64,000 nucleotides of DNA from Wenxinia saemankumensis (lineage in GTDB: Bacteria; Pseudomonadota; Alphaproteobacteria; Rhodobacterales; Rhodobacteraceae). Made by a program: the position numbers and the translations under genes. Below are positions 41,135 through 51,607 of the stretch, piece after piece. The stretch covers positions 457,348-521,347 of the forward strand of contig NZ_FQYO01000004.1 of NCBI RefSeq assembly GCF_900141735.1, in the 5' to 3' direction. Position 1 is the first letter of the stretch. Each line of letters begins with the position of its first letter. Below the pieces are notes generated by a model. That model had not been told where the DNA came from. It did no database searches and saw nothing but the letters and a program-made list of their open reading frames with translations.

Positions 41135-41296
41135 CTCTCTGGCTCCTCCTATGGTGGTAGAGGATGGGGCGCGAGGGACGGATTTCCAGCCCGGCACCGC
41201 CGGCCCGGCGGAAATCCGGGCAGGGGCGGATGGGGGACCGGCGGACGAGGCACCGGGTCCAGCCCCGATCCTTCGGCCCGGTCCCGGCGGCACGGT

Positions 41297-41343
41297 CCGG
41301 GGGCTTCGTGCCCCCGGGCCCCATGAGGTATCAGTGGCAAGAT
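41297..41343 (+). repeat. Hairpin plus GGTAT dispersed repeat, copy A
   Basis: CCGGGGGC-TTCGT-GCCCCCGG followed by GCCCCAT and GAGGTATCAGTGGCAAGAT. The stem is identical to that of copy C, and the tail matches copy B in 16 of 19 positions. It lies between serA and the SnoaL-like gene. Confidence 0.55.
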
Positions 41344-41387
41344 GGGGGGCGGCCTGCGCCACCCCCCCCCGGGGGATCCGCCCGGGA

Positions 41388-42980
41388 TCAGGCCACGTCG
41401 AAGGTCAGCGGCTTTACCTGGTTGAACTTGCCCGTCTCCTCCAGCTTGCGGATGACCGGCTCCGGCACCGCGTCGTCGACATAGAGGATCGCGATCGCCT
41501 CGCCCTGCTTGACCGACCGGCCGAGCGTGAAGTTGGCGATGTTGACGCCGCCCTCTCCCATCGTCTGGCCGAGCAGGCCGATGATGCCGGGCACGTCGTT
41601 GTTCGTGGTGTAGAGCATGTGCTCGCCGATCTCGGCATCGATGTTGATGCCCTTGATCTGGATGAAGCGTGGCTTGCCGTCGCTGAAGACGGTGCCCGCG
41701 ATGCTCCGCTCGCGCGTGTCCGTCACCACGGTCACCTTGATGTAGCCCTCGAAGGCGCCGGTCTGCTCCTGCCGGGTGGTGGAGACCTTGATCCCCGCCT
41801 CCTTGGCGATCACGGGGGCCGAGACCATGTTCACGTCCGGGTTGCGCCGCCGCATCATGCCCGCGATCACCCCGCAGTTGAGTGCGGCGAGGTTCATCTC
41901 GGATACCGAGCCGTCGTAGAGGATGTTGATCGCCTTGGCCGGTTCGTCCGTCATCTGACCGATGAAGTTGCCCAGATGCTGGCTGAGCTTGAGCCACGGG
42001 CCCATCACCTTCGCCTCCTCCGCCGTGACGGAGGGCATGTTGAGGGCGTTCTGGACGGCGCCGGTCAGCAGGTAGTCCGACATCTGCTCTGCCACCTGCA
42101 GGGCGACGTTCTCCTGCGCTTCGGTCGTGGCGGCGCCGAGATGGGGCGTGACGACGACGTTGGGCAGGTTGAAGAGCGGCGAGTCGGTCGCCGGCTCGGT
42201 CTCGAACACGTCGAAGGCGGCGCCGGCGACGCGCCCGTCCTTCAGCGCCGCGGCCAGCGCGGCCTCGTCCACCAGGCCGCCGCGGGCGCAGTTGATGATC
42301 CGCACCCCGTGCTTGAGCTTCGCGATGTTCGCCTCGCTCAGGATGTTGCGGGTCTGGTCGGTGAGGGGGACGTGCAGGGTGATGAAGTCGGCGCGGGACA
42401 GCAGGGCGTCCAGCTCGACCTTCTCGACCCCGATCTCGGCGGCACGTTCCTCGGACAGGAAGGGGTCGTAGGTGATGACCTTCATCTTCAGACCCAGCGC
42501 CCGGGCGATGACGATGGAGCCGATATTGCCGGCGCCGATCACGCCGAGCGTCTTGTTCGTCAGCTCCACCCCCATGAAGCGGGACTTCTCCCACTTGCCG
42601 GCATGGGTCGAGGCACTGGCCTCGGGGATCTGGCGGGCCACGGCGAACATCATCGCGATGGCATGCTCGGCCGTGGTGATCGAGTTCCCGAAGGGCGTGT
42701 TCATCACGATGATGCCCTTCTTGGATGCGGCGGGAATGTCGACATTGTCGACGCCGATCCCGGCGCGGCCGATCACGCGCAGGTTGCCGGCCGCGGCGAT
42801 CACCTTCTCGGTCACCTTCGTGGCGGAGCGGATGGCGAGGCCGTCATACTGGCCGATCACCTCGAGCAGGCGATCCTTGTCCTTGCCGAAACCGGGCTCG
42901 AAATCGACGTCGATCCCGCGGTCGCGGAAGATCTGCACGGCGGCGTCGGAGAGTTTGTCGGAGATGAGAACCTTGGGCAT
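41388..42980 (-). CDS. serA: D-3-phosphoglycerate dehydrogenase
   Basis: First step of serine synthesis. The 530-residue protein is the long form: N-terminal substrate domain, NAD-binding domain with GVIGAGNIGSIV, catalytic Arg in NCARGGLVDE, Glu in FETEP and His in TPHLGAATTEAQ, an intervening allosteric substrate-binding domain, and a C-terminal ACT domain (NDVPGIIGLLGQTMGEGGVNIANFTLGR). MPKVLISDKL at 42980 is the family's usual start. It lies downstream of serC on the same strand, separated by a repeat-filled gap. Confidence 0.96.
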   Translation of the reverse strand: MPKVLISDKLSDAAVQIFRDRGIDVDFEPGFGKDKDRLLEVIGQYDGLAIRSATKVTEKVIAAAGNLRVIGRAGIGVDNVDIPAASKKGIIVMNTPFGNSITTAEHAIAMMFAVARQIPEASASTHAGKWEKSRFMGVELTNKTLGVIGAGNIGSIVIARALGLKMKVITYDPFLSEERAAEIGVEKVELDALLSRADFITLHVPLTDQTRNILSEANIAKLKHGVRIINCARGGLVDEAALAAALKDGRVAGAAFDVFETEPATDSPLFNLPNVVVTPHLGAATTEAQENVALQVAEQMSDYLLTGAVQNALNMPSVTAEEAKVMGPWLKLSQHLGNFIGQMTDEPAKAINILYDGSVSEMNLAALNCGVIAGMMRRRNPDVNMVSAPVIAKEAGIKVSTTRQEQTGAFEGYIKVTVVTDTRERSIAGTVFSDGKPRFIQIKGINIDAEIGEHMLYTTNNDVPGIIGLLGQTMGEGGVNIANFTLGRSVKQGEAIAILYVDDAVPEPVIRKLEETGKFNQVKPLTFDVA

Positions 42981-43030
42981 GGGTATTGTCCTGTGCGGGC
43001 GGGCCGGGGGCCCGGTGTGGGATGGCGGAC

Positions 43031-43055
43031 GGTGCGTGGCGAGCACGCACCCTAC
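43031..43055 (-). repeat. 25-bp palindromic repeat, copy 1
   Basis: On the minus strand GTAGGGTGCGTGCTCGCCACGCACC; the core GGTGCGTG / CACGCACC forms an 8-bp stem. Inverted relative to copies 2 and 3, and identical to copy 2. Confidence 0.8.
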
Positions 43056-43084
43056 GGGGTTCGGGTCGGCCGCGGAGTCGGGCG

Positions 43085-43109
43085 GTAGGGTGCGTGCTCG
43101 CCACGCACC
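43085..43109 (+). repeat. 25-bp palindromic repeat, copy 2
   Basis: Same unit as copy 1 on the plus strand, 54 bp further on. The two together could also fold as a long hairpin with each other because they are inverted. Confidence 0.8.
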
Positions 43110-43135
43110 GCCATGTGATCGGATGGGGAGGCGCG

Positions 43136-43160
43136 GTAGGGTGCGTGCTCGTCACGCACC
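43136..43160 (+). repeat. 25-bp palindromic repeat, copy 3
   Basis: Same unit as copy 2 with one change (CTCGT for CTCGC in the loop). It ends 8 bp before the serC stop codon on the minus strand. Confidence 0.8.
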
Positions 43161-43167
43161 CTTCGTC

Positions 43168-44307
<1,140 letters not shown>

Positions 44308-44424
44308 ATCTGATACCCTCGCAGATATATGCCCCTCGTTGGGGAGGGGTGTCCCGCCGCCGGACATAGGCGCCCGCTGCGGGTCTGGCAAACGGAATCC
44401 GCGCGGGCGGCGGATCGGAGAATC

Positions 44425-44434
44425 TGGTATACCA
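44425..44434. promoter_or_regulatory. GntR/FadR-type palindrome upstream of the sugar-acid operon
   Basis: TGGTATACCA, a perfect 10-bp palindrome with the TGGT-N2-ACCA pattern bound by FadR-subfamily GntR repressors that often control hexuronate and sugar-acid genes. It is 64 bp upstream of the dehydratase start. No GntR gene is in the window. Confidence 0.5.
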
Positions 44435-44498
44435 AATCCGTTGATTCCCGGCGGGCGATGAGTAAGTGTCCCGCGCGAGACATCAGAGGGAGAGTTCA

Positions 44499-45410
44499 AT
44501 GGCCCGCTATTCCGGGATCTGGCCGGTCGCGCCGACGCCGTTCCACGACGACGGCCGCGTCGACGAGGACGGCATGCGCCGCGTGCTGGACTGCATGGTC
44601 GATCAGGACGTCGACGGGATCTGCATCCTCGCCAACTTCTCCGAGCAGTTCCTGATCTCGGACGAGGAGCGCGAGACGCTGACCCGCCTCAGCCTCGAGC
44701 ATGTCGCGGGCCGGGTGCCGGTGATCGTCACGATCAGCCATTTCTCCACCCCCATCGCGGTGGAGCGCGCGCGCCGGGCGAAGGATCAGGGCGCCGCCAT
44801 GGTGATGATGATGCCGCCCTATCACGGCGCGCTGCTCAAGGGGACGGCGGAGCAGACGTTCCAGCAGTTCGCCGAGGTGGGACAGGTCGGGATCCCGATC
44901 ATGGTGCAGGACGCGCCGCTTTCCGGCGTCGACCTGCCGGTGCCGCTGCTGGTGCGCATGGCGCGGGAGATCGAGGAGGTCCGCCTCTTCAAGATCGAAT
45001 GTGCCCAGGCCGCGGCCAAGCTGCGGACGCTGATCGCGGAAGGGGGGGACGCCATCGAGGGGCCGTTCGACGGCGAGGAGGCGATCACCCTGATGGCCGA
45101 TCTCGACGCGGGCGCGACGGGCACCATGACCAGCGCCATGATCCCCGACCAGATCAAGCCGGTCCTGACCCATCACGCAGCGGGCCGCCGGCAGGAGGCG
45201 CTGGACGCCTATGCCCGCGTGCTACCTGCTGTGAACCACGAGAACCGTCAATGCGGGTTCCGCTCGGCCAAGGAGGCGATGGTGGAAGGGGGCGTGATCC
45301 GCTCCGCCTTCTGCCGCCACCCCATCGCGCCGCTGCACCCCGACACCCGCGCGCAACTCATCGAACTGCTCCAGCCGCTCGACCCGGTCGTGCTGCGCTG
45401 GGGCAAGTAA
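44499..45410 (+). CDS. DHDPS-family dehydratase, 2-keto-3-deoxy-L-arabonate dehydratase-like
   Basis: A 303-residue class I aldolase-fold enzyme. Schiff-base lysine K165 in [35 protein letters not shown] and [17 protein letters not shown] resemble L-2-keto-3-deoxyarabonate dehydratase of Azospirillum, which yields 2-oxoglutarate semialdehyde. The residue following IMVQ is D rather than the YN of pyruvate aldolases. ATG at 44499 with GAGGGAGAG upstream. It precedes an aldehyde dehydrogenase gene by 10 bp; together they would feed 2-oxoglutarate. 5-keto-4-deoxyglucarate is an alternative substrate. Confidence 0.85.
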   Translation: MARYSGIWPVAPTPFHDDGRVDEDGMRRVLDCMVDQDVDGICILANFSEQFLISDEERETLTRLSLEHVAGRVPVIVTISHFSTPIAVERARRAKDQGAAMVMMMPPYHGALLKGTAEQTFQQFAEVGQVGIPIMVQDAPLSGVDLPVPLLVRMAREIEEVRLFKIECAQAAAKLRTLIAEGGDAIEGPFDGEEAITLMADLDAGATGTMTSAMIPDQIKPVLTHHAAGRRQEALDAYARVLPAVNHENRQCGFRSAKEAMVEGGVIRSAFCRHPIAPLHPDTRAQLIELLQPLDPVVLRWGK

Positions 45411-45420
45411 GGAGACAGAC

Positions 45421-46932
45421 ATGACCTACCAGACCCACGGCAAGCATCTCATCGCCGGCGAGCAGGTGGCGGGCGAGAAGACCTTCCGCTCCGAACCCGT
45501 CGACGGAAACGGCGCCGATTTCGCGGTCGGCAGCGAGGATCTCGTGAACCGCGCCTGCGAGGCGGCCGAGGCGGCCTTCCCGGCCTACGGCGCCACCTCC
45601 CGCGAGGAGCGGGCGAAGTTCCTCGAGACCATCGCGGACGAGATCGAGGCCCGCGCCGAGGCGATCACCGAGACGGGCAGCCGCGAGAGCGGCCTGCCCG
45701 AGGCGCGCCTGCAGGGCGAGCGGGGCCGCACCACCGGCCAGTTCCGCCTCTTCGCCGAGCATATCCGCAAGGGCGACTATCTCGACCGGCGCCACGACGC
45801 GGCGCTGCCCGACCGCGCGCCGCTGCCGCGCCCGGATCTCAAGATGATCCAGCGCCCGATCGGCCCCGTCGCCGTGTTCGGCGCCTCGAACTTCCCGCTC
45901 GCCTTCTCGGTCGGCGGCGGCGACACGGCCGCCGCCCTCGCCGCCGGCTGTCCCGTCGTGGTCAAGGGCCATTCCGCCCATCCCGGCACCGGCGAGCTGG
46001 TGGGCGACGCGATCACCGCCGCGGTGAAGAAATGCGGCCTGCCCGCGGGGACGTTCAGCCTGATCCAGGGCGGCGACCGCAAGGTCGGCGCGGCGCTGGT
46101 GCAGCACCCGCTCATCAAGGCGGTGGGCTTCACCGGCTCGCTCGCCGGGGGGCGCGCGCTGTTCGACCTCTGCGCCCAGCGGCCCGAGCCGATCCCGTTC
46201 TTCGGCGAGCTCGGCTCCGTGAACCCGATGTTCGTCCTGCCCGAGGCGACGAAGGCGCGCGGAGCCGAGATCGGCAAGGGCTGGGCCGGCTCGCTCACAA
46301 TGGGCGCGGGCCAGTTCTGCACCAATCCCGGCATCGCGATCGTGGCGCGGGGATCCGAGGGCGACGCGTTCGTCTCGGCCGCGACCGAGGCGCTGAAGGA
46401 GGTCGGCCCGCAGACCATGCTGACCGACGGCATCGCCAGCGCCTACAAGGACGGCAAGGCCCGGTTCGACAGCCGTAACTCGGCCAATCCGCTGCTGACG
46501 AACGAGGACGAGGGCCGCAATGCCAGCCCGAACCTCTACGAGACGGATGTGGACGCCTATCTGCAGGACCACGCGCTGGGCGAGGAGGTGTTCGGTCCGC
46601 TCGGCCTCGTCGTGCGGGTCGGCGGCCCGGACGACATGGCCCGCCTCGCCGAGGGGATGGACGGCCAGCTGACGACCACGCTGCACATGGACGACGGCGA
46701 TACCGACCTCGCCCGGCGCCTGCTGCCGCTGCTCGAGCGCAAGGCCGGTCGGATCCTCGTCAACGGCTTCCCCACAGGGGTCGAGGTCGCGGATGCGATG
46801 GTGCATGGCGGGCCCTACCCGGCCTCGACCAATTTCGGCGCCACCTCCGTCGGCACGCTGTCGATCCGCCGTTTCCTGCGGCCGGTCTGCTACCAGAACC
46901 TGCCCGACGCCCTCCTGCCCGAGGCGTTCTGA
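45421..46932 (+). CDS. Aldehyde dehydrogenase, 2-oxoglutarate-semialdehyde type (NADP)
   Basis: A 503-residue ALDH with catalytic C300 in GAGQFCTNPG and general base E263 in FFGELGSVNPM; GPVAVFGASNFPLAFSVGGGDTAAAL is typical of the 2,5-dioxovalerate / alpha-ketoglutaric-semialdehyde dehydrogenase group. It would oxidise the product of the preceding dehydratase. GGAGA 5 bp upstream of ATG. Third gene (UxaA family) follows after 158 bp. Confidence 0.92.
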   Translation: MTYQTHGKHLIAGEQVAGEKTFRSEPVDGNGADFAVGSEDLVNRACEAAEAAFPAYGATSREERAKFLETIADEIEARAEAITETGSRESGLPEARLQGERGRTTGQFRLFAEHIRKGDYLDRRHDAALPDRAPLPRPDLKMIQRPIGPVAVFGASNFPLAFSVGGGDTAAALAAGCPVVVKGHSAHPGTGELVGDAITAAVKKCGLPAGTFSLIQGGDRKVGAALVQHPLIKAVGFTGSLAGGRALFDLCAQRPEPIPFFGELGSVNPMFVLPEATKARGAEIGKGWAGSLTMGAGQFCTNPGIAIVARGSEGDAFVSAATEALKEVGPQTMLTDGIASAYKDGKARFDSRNSANPLLTNEDEGRNASPNLYETDVDAYLQDHALGEEVFGPLGLVVRVGGPDDMARLAEGMDGQLTTTLHMDDGDTDLARRLLPLLERKAGRILVNGFPTGVEVADAMVHGGPYPASTNFGATSVGTLSIRRFLRPVCYQNLPDALLPEAF

Positions 46933-47005
46933 CCCCGGGGCGGCCCGCCGATCCGCGGGCCGCGCCACGGATCCCGGCGAGGGGCGGCCGGGCGCCCCGG
47001 CCCCT

Positions 47006-47081
47006 CCTTCGCGGGGATCGCAATTGCATGGCCGTCCCAGTGCCACCGGCCCCGAGGCCGGGGCGGCACGGCCCCGATCCC
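47006..47081. other. 158-bp gap with GC-rich hairpins before the UxaA-family gene
   Basis: The gap between the aldehyde dehydrogenase and UxaA-family genes holds CCTTCGCGGGGATCGCAATT (47006-47025), weakly like part of the dispersed repeat at 28399, and a GGCCCCG-AGG-CCGGGGC hairpin near 47049-47063. No promoter or terminator is convincing, so the genes are probably still one operon. Confidence 0.35.
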
Positions 47082-47090
47082 GAGGATCCC

Positions 47091-48584
47091 ATGGCCCGGA
47101 CCATCCGACTTTCCCCCGAGGACAACGTCGTCACCGCCAGCGCCCCGCTGGAGGCGGGAGAGGAGGGCGCGGTCATGCCCATCCCCCGCGGCCACAAGAT
47201 GGCGGCCGAGGACATCCCGAGGGGACGGGCGCTCCGCAAATACGCGCAGGTGATCGGCTACGCCTCCGAGGACATCGCGCGGGGATCGCACGTCCATACC
47301 CACAATCTCGAATTCCGGGCGGTGGAGGCGGACTACGCCTTCGCCACCAACCTGCGCCCGGCGCCGGAGCCGGCGCGGCGCGACACGTTCCGGGGCTATC
47401 GCCGGGCGAACGGTAAGGTCGGGACGCGCAACTACCTCGCCGTGCTGACGAGCGTGAACTGCTCGGCCACGGCCGGGCGGCAGATCGCGGCGCATTTCAC
47501 GCCCGAGCGGCTGGCCGCCTGGCCGAATGTCGACGGGGTCGTCGCCTTCGTCCACGGGACCGGCTGCGCCATGGGCGGCGACGGCACGGGGTTCGAGGCG
47601 CTGCAGCGCGTGCTCTGGGGCTATGCCCGGAACCCGAACGTGGGCGGCGTGCTGATGGCCGGCCTGGGCTGCGAGGGGATGCAGATCGACTGGCTGCTCG
47701 AGGCCTATGGCATCACGCCGGGGCCGGCCTTCCAGGTGATGAACATCCAGGACGTGGGCGGGCTGCGGGCCACGGTGAATGCCGGCATTGCGCAGGTCGA
47801 GGCGATGCTGCCGATGGTGAACGACGTGACGCGCGAGGAGTGCCCGGCGTCGGAGCTGACGGTCGCCCTGCAATGCGGCGGGTCGGACGCGTGGTCGGGA
47901 ATCACCGCCAACCCGGCCGTCGGCCATGCCTGCGACCTTCTCGTCGCGCAGGGCGGTACCGGCGTCCTGGCCGAGACGCCCGAGATCTACGGCGCCGAGC
48001 ATCTGCTGACCGCCCGCGCGAAGGACGAGGCGACGGGCCGCAAGCTGCTGGACCTGATCGCCTGGTGGGAGGACTACACCGCCCGCAACCGAGGCTCGAT
48101 GGACAACAATCCCTCGCCCGGGAACAAGGCGGGGGGCCTGACGACGATCCTCGAGAAATCGCTCGGCGCGGCGGCGAAGGCCGGCACGACCCCCCTCAAC
48201 GGAGTCTTCCGCTATGCCGAACCGATCACGGAACGCGGCTTCGTCTTCATGGACAGCCCCGGCTACGATCCGGCCAGCGTCACGGGACAGATCGCGTCGG
48301 GCTGCAATCTCGTCTGCTTCACCACCGGGCGGGGCAGCGCTTTCGGCGCGAAACCCAGCCCGTCGATGAAGGTGGCGACCAATACCGAGATGTTCCGCCG
48401 GCTCGAATCCGACATGGACGTGAACGCGGGGACGATCCTCAGCGACGGGCGCTCGGTCGAGGAGGTCGGGCGCGAGATCTACGAGATGTGGCTGCGCATC
48501 GCCTCGGGCGAGCGGACGAAGTCCGAGCTCGAGGGGCTGGGCGATTACGAGTTCGTCCCCTGGCAGATCGGCGCCGTGATGTAG
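47091..48584 (+). CDS. UxaA-family dehydratase (altronate/galactarate dehydratase type)
   Basis: A 497-residue protein combining an N-terminal SAF domain (LSPEDNVVTASAPLEAGE ... GHKMAAEDIPRG) with the UxaA C-terminal catalytic domain (RANGKVGTRNYLAVLTSVNCSATA, HGTGCAMGGDGTGFEALQRVLWGYARNPNVGG, ALQCGGSDAWSGITANPA, MDNNPSPGNKAGGLTTILEKSLGAAAKAG). Family members dehydrate altronate or galactarate in an iron-dependent way. The neighbouring genes point to a sugar acid that ends as 2-oxoglutarate; the exact substrate is open. Confidence 0.87.
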   Translation: MARTIRLSPEDNVVTASAPLEAGEEGAVMPIPRGHKMAAEDIPRGRALRKYAQVIGYASEDIARGSHVHTHNLEFRAVEADYAFATNLRPAPEPARRDTFRGYRRANGKVGTRNYLAVLTSVNCSATAGRQIAAHFTPERLAAWPNVDGVVAFVHGTGCAMGGDGTGFEALQRVLWGYARNPNVGGVLMAGLGCEGMQIDWLLEAYGITPGPAFQVMNIQDVGGLRATVNAGIAQVEAMLPMVNDVTREECPASELTVALQCGGSDAWSGITANPAVGHACDLLVAQGGTGVLAETPEIYGAEHLLTARAKDEATGRKLLDLIAWWEDYTARNRGSMDNNPSPGNKAGGLTTILEKSLGAAAKAGTTPLNGVFRYAEPITERGFVFMDSPGYDPASVTGQIASGCNLVCFTTGRGSAFGAKPSPSMKVATNTEMFRRLESDMDVNAGTILSDGRSVEEVGREIYEMWLRIASGERTKSELEGLGDYEFVPWQIGAVM

Positions 48585-48627
48585 GCCCGCCCGGGCGGGC
48601 CCGTGCGCCGGATCCGGCCCTGGCGGA

Positions 48628-50025
48628 TCAGAGGATCTTGCCGGGGTTCAGGATGCCGTCGGGGTCGAGCGCGCGCTTGATCGCGACCATGTCGTCGACC
48701 GCGTCGCCATGCTCGCGTCGCAGATAGGCGCGCTTGCCCTGACCGATCCCGTGCTCGCCGGTGCAGGTGCCCCCCATCGAGATGGCGAGGTCGGCCAGCC
48801 AGCCGGTGAAGTCGTCGGCCTTCGCCGTCTCCTCCGGGCTTTCGGGGTCCACCAGCAGCAGGACGTGGAAGTTGCCGTCGCCGACATGGCCGACGACCGG
48901 GGCCGTGATCCCCAGCTCCTGCGTGCGGGCCTGTGCGGCGGTCACGCATTCCGCGAGGCGCGAGATCGGCACGCAGACATCGGTCGAGATGCCCTTGCGG
49001 GTGGGGTCGAGCGCGAGCGAGGCCCAGTAGCTGTCGTGCCGCGCCTGCCAGAGCTTCGTGCGCTCCTCTGGCGAGGTCGTCCAGGTGAACTCCGTCCCGC
49101 CCGCATCGGCGGCGATCTCGCCGAAGGTCTCGGCCTGCTCGGCGACGCCCGCCTCGGTGCCGTGGAACTCGAGGAGGAGCAGGGGGGATTCGGGCAGGGT
49201 CAGCTTGCTGTAGGCGTTCACGGCCCGGACCTGCAGCGCGTCCAGCAGCTCGATCCGGGCCACCGGCACGCCCATCTGGATCGTCGCGATCACCGCCTCG
49301 CAGGCCGCGGCGACGGTCGGGAAGGAACAGGTGGCCGAGGACATCGCCTCGGGGATGCCCTGCAGCCGCAGGGTGATCTCGGTGATGATGCCGAGCGTGC
49401 CCTCCGACCCGACGAGCAGCCGCGTCAGGTCGTAGCCGGCCGAGGATTTGCGGGCGCGGCCGCCGGTATGGATCACCCGCCCGTCCGCCATGACGGCGGT
49501 GAGGCCGAGGACGTTGTCCTTCATCGTGCCGTATCGCACGGCGTTCGTCCCGCTGGCCCGCGTCGCGGCCATCCCGCCGAGCGAGGCGTCGGCGCCGGGG
49601 TCGATGGGAAAGAACAGTCCGGTGGCGCGCAGATGCTCGTTCAGCGCCTTGCGCGTGATGCCGGGTTGGATGGTGCAGTCGAGATCGGCCTCGTTCACGG
49701 CGATCACGTCCGTCATGTCGCGGGTGGACAGGCAGATGCCCCCCGCCGGGGCGTTGACGTGCCCCTCCAGCGAGGTGCCGGTGCCGAAGGGGATGACCGG
49801 GACGCGGTGCGCCGCGCAGCTGCGGACGATTGCTGCCACCTCCTCGGTCGTGCGGGGAAAGGCGACGGCGTCGGGGGCCTGGTTGGCCACCCAGGTGGTG
49901 GTGTGGGCGTGCTGGTCGCGGATCGCCTGCCCGGTCTGCAGGCGCTCGCCGAAGGTCGCCTTCAGCTCGGCCAGCGCGGCGGCGATACCGTCCTCGTTGC
50001 GGGGCAACCTGTCGATGCGGGCCAT
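48628..50025 (-). CDS. FAD-linked D-2-hydroxyacid dehydrogenase (GlcD / D-lactate dehydrogenase type)
   Basis: A 465-residue flavoprotein with PCMH-type FAD domain: VPVIPFGTGTSLEGHVNAP, FFPIDPGADASLGGMAATRASGTNAVRYG, VGSEGTLGIITEITLRL; and the C-terminal FAD-oxidase domain with VGHVGDGNFHVLLLVDP and GGTCTGEHGIGQGKR. Substrate could be D-lactate, glycolate or D-2-hydroxyglutarate. ATG at 50025 with GGGAGGA upstream. Divergent from the reductase gene; no GlcE/GlcF partners nearby, favouring a single-subunit D-lactate dehydrogenase. Confidence 0.9.
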   Translation of the reverse strand: MARIDRLPRNEDGIAAALAELKATFGERLQTGQAIRDQHAHTTTWVANQAPDAVAFPRTTEEVAAIVRSCAAHRVPVIPFGTGTSLEGHVNAPAGGICLSTRDMTDVIAVNEADLDCTIQPGITRKALNEHLRATGLFFPIDPGADASLGGMAATRASGTNAVRYGTMKDNVLGLTAVMADGRVIHTGGRARKSSAGYDLTRLLVGSEGTLGIITEITLRLQGIPEAMSSATCSFPTVAAACEAVIATIQMGVPVARIELLDALQVRAVNAYSKLTLPESPLLLLEFHGTEAGVAEQAETFGEIAADAGGTEFTWTTSPEERTKLWQARHDSYWASLALDPTRKGISTDVCVPISRLAECVTAAQARTQELGITAPVVGHVGDGNFHVLLLVDPESPEETAKADDFTGWLADLAISMGGTCTGEHGIGQGKRAYLRREHGDAVDDMVAIKRALDPDGILNPGKIL

Positions 50026-50125
50026 GTCGGTCCTCCCTCTCTGCGTCGCCTCTCCTACCTCGCGCGGCCCCTCGCCGCCAGCGCGGCCCGTGCTAGGCTG
50101 GGGCCGGACAGGACAGGAGGGCCCC

Positions 50126-51118
50126 ATGTTCAACGCTCTGATCGTCGAGAAGGACGAGGCGACCGGCGAGACCCGCGCCGGGGTGCAGCAGATCGACGAG
50201 GGTCGCCTTCCGCAGGGCGACGTGACCGTGGCGGTCGAGTATTCCACGCTGAACTACAAGGACGGGCTGACGCTCGGCCCCGGCGGCGGTCTCGTGAAGT
50301 CCTATCCGCATGTGCCCGGCATCGATTTCGCCGGCACGGTGGAGGCGTCGGACGACGACCGCTACGCCCCCGGCGACAAGGTGGTGCTGACCGGCTGGCG
50401 CGTGGGCGAGATCCACTGGGGCGGCTACGCGCAGAAGGCGCGGGTCCGGGCGGACTGGCTGGTGCCGCTGCCGGAGGGGCTGACCACGCGCCAGGCGATG
50501 GCGGTCGGCACGGCCGGCTTCACGGCGATGCTGGCAATCATGGCGCTGGAGGCGCATGGCCTGACACCGGAGCGGGGCCCCGTGCTGGTGACCGGCGCCT
50601 CGGGCGGGGTCGGGTCCGTCGCCGTGGCGACGCTGGCGCAGCTGGGCTACGAGGTCGCCGCAGTGACCGGCCGGCCGGAGGGCGCCGACTACCTGCGGGA
50701 TCTGGGCGCCGCGCGGATCGTCCCGCGCGAGGAACTGGCCGAGACGGTGAAGCGCCCGCTCGAGAAGGAGAGCTGGGCTGGCTGCGTCGATGCCGTGGGC
50801 GGGGCGATGCTGGCGCGGGTGCTGGGGCAGCTGAGCTACGGCGGCAGCGCGGCGGCTGTCGGCCTCGCCGGGGGCGCGGACCTGCCGGCCAGCGTGGTGC
50901 CGTTCCTGCTGCGGGGGATCAACCTGCTGGGGATCGACAGCGTGATGCGGCCCTACGCCGACCGCGTCGAGGCCTGGAGCCGCGTGGCGCGCGACCTGCC
51001 GATGGACAAGCTGGAGGCGATGGTGCGCCCCGCCACCCTGTCAGACCTGCCGGGTCTCGGCGCGGACATCCTGAAGGGGCAGGTGCGCGGCCGCGTCCTC
51101 GTCGACGTGAACGCCTGA
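50126..51118 (+). CDS. Medium-chain reductase, acryloyl-CoA reductase (AcuI/YhdH) type
   Basis: A 330-residue NADPH-dependent quinone-oxidoreductase-like protein: EYSTLNYKDGLTL, PHVPGIDFAGTVEASDDDRY, TGWRVGEIHWGGYAQKARV, cofactor loop VTGASGGVGSVAVATL and FLLRGINLLGIDSVM are AcuI/YhdH hallmarks. AcuI detoxifies acryloyl-CoA from DMSP or propionyl-CoA-related routes in Rhodobacteraceae. AGGAGG upstream of ATG 50126. No acuH/acuR neighbours, so the substrate is uncertain. Confidence 0.88.
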   Translation: MFNALIVEKDEATGETRAGVQQIDEGRLPQGDVTVAVEYSTLNYKDGLTLGPGGGLVKSYPHVPGIDFAGTVEASDDDRYAPGDKVVLTGWRVGEIHWGGYAQKARVRADWLVPLPEGLTTRQAMAVGTAGFTAMLAIMALEAHGLTPERGPVLVTGASGGVGSVAVATLAQLGYEVAAVTGRPEGADYLRDLGAARIVPREELAETVKRPLEKESWAGCVDAVGGAMLARVLGQLSYGGSAAAVGLAGGADLPASVVPFLLRGINLLGIDSVMRPYADRVEAWSRVARDLPMDKLEAMVRPATLSDLPGLGADILKGQVRGRVLVDVNA

Positions 51119-51141
51119 GCGGTCAGCCAGCAGCGGCGCCG

Positions 51142-51576
51142 TCAGCCCAGCAGCGTGGCCATCCGGCGCAGTGCCAGCAGATACCCTTCCGTCCCCGCGC
51201 CCGCGATCACCGCGTCGGCGCGGGACGAGACGTAGGAATGGTGGCGGAAGGCCTCGCGCCGGTGGATGTTCGAGATATGCACCTCGATCACCGGCCCCTC
51301 GAAGGCGTTCAACGCATCGAGGATCGCGAGCGAGGTGTGTGAATAGGCCCCGGGATTGAGGACGATCCCCGCCTCCGCCCCGCGCGCCTGCTGGATGCGG
51401 TCGACCAGGGCGCCCTCGTGGTTCGACTGCTCGGGATGGACGGCGAGGCCAAGCTCGCGTCCCAGTTCGGTGCAGGCCCGCTCGACATCGGCGAGCGTCT
51501 CCGCGCCGTAGATCTCGGGCTGGCGCTGGCCGAGCAGGTTGAGGTTCGGCCCGTTGAGAAGAAGGATGTCGTGCAC
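51142..51576 (-). CDS. aroQ: 3-dehydroquinate dehydratase, type II
   Basis: Third step of the shikimate pathway. The 144-residue protein has the type II motifs: [20 protein letters not shown] with catalytic Y23 and R18, [24 protein letters not shown] and [17 protein letters not shown] with catalytic H100. Normal length for the dodecameric enzyme. It is convergent with the reductase gene, and 32 bp downstream of the BLUF gene on the same strand. Confidence 0.96.
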   Translation of the reverse strand: MHDILLLNGPNLNLLGQRQPEIYGAETLADVERACTELGRELGLAVHPEQSNHEGALVDRIQQARGAEAGIVLNPGAYSHTSLAILDALNAFEGPVIEVHISNIHRREAFRHHSYVSSRADAVIAGAGTEGYLLALRRMATLLG

Positions 51577-51607
51577 GTCGGTTCCGCCGGGGTGAGGTCG
51601 CCCTGTT

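Noticed and set aside
43031..43160. Possible CRISPR array from three similar repeats
   Set aside because: Repeats are in mixed orientation, only three, strongly palindromic, and no cas genes are nearby; REP-like repeat is the better reading.
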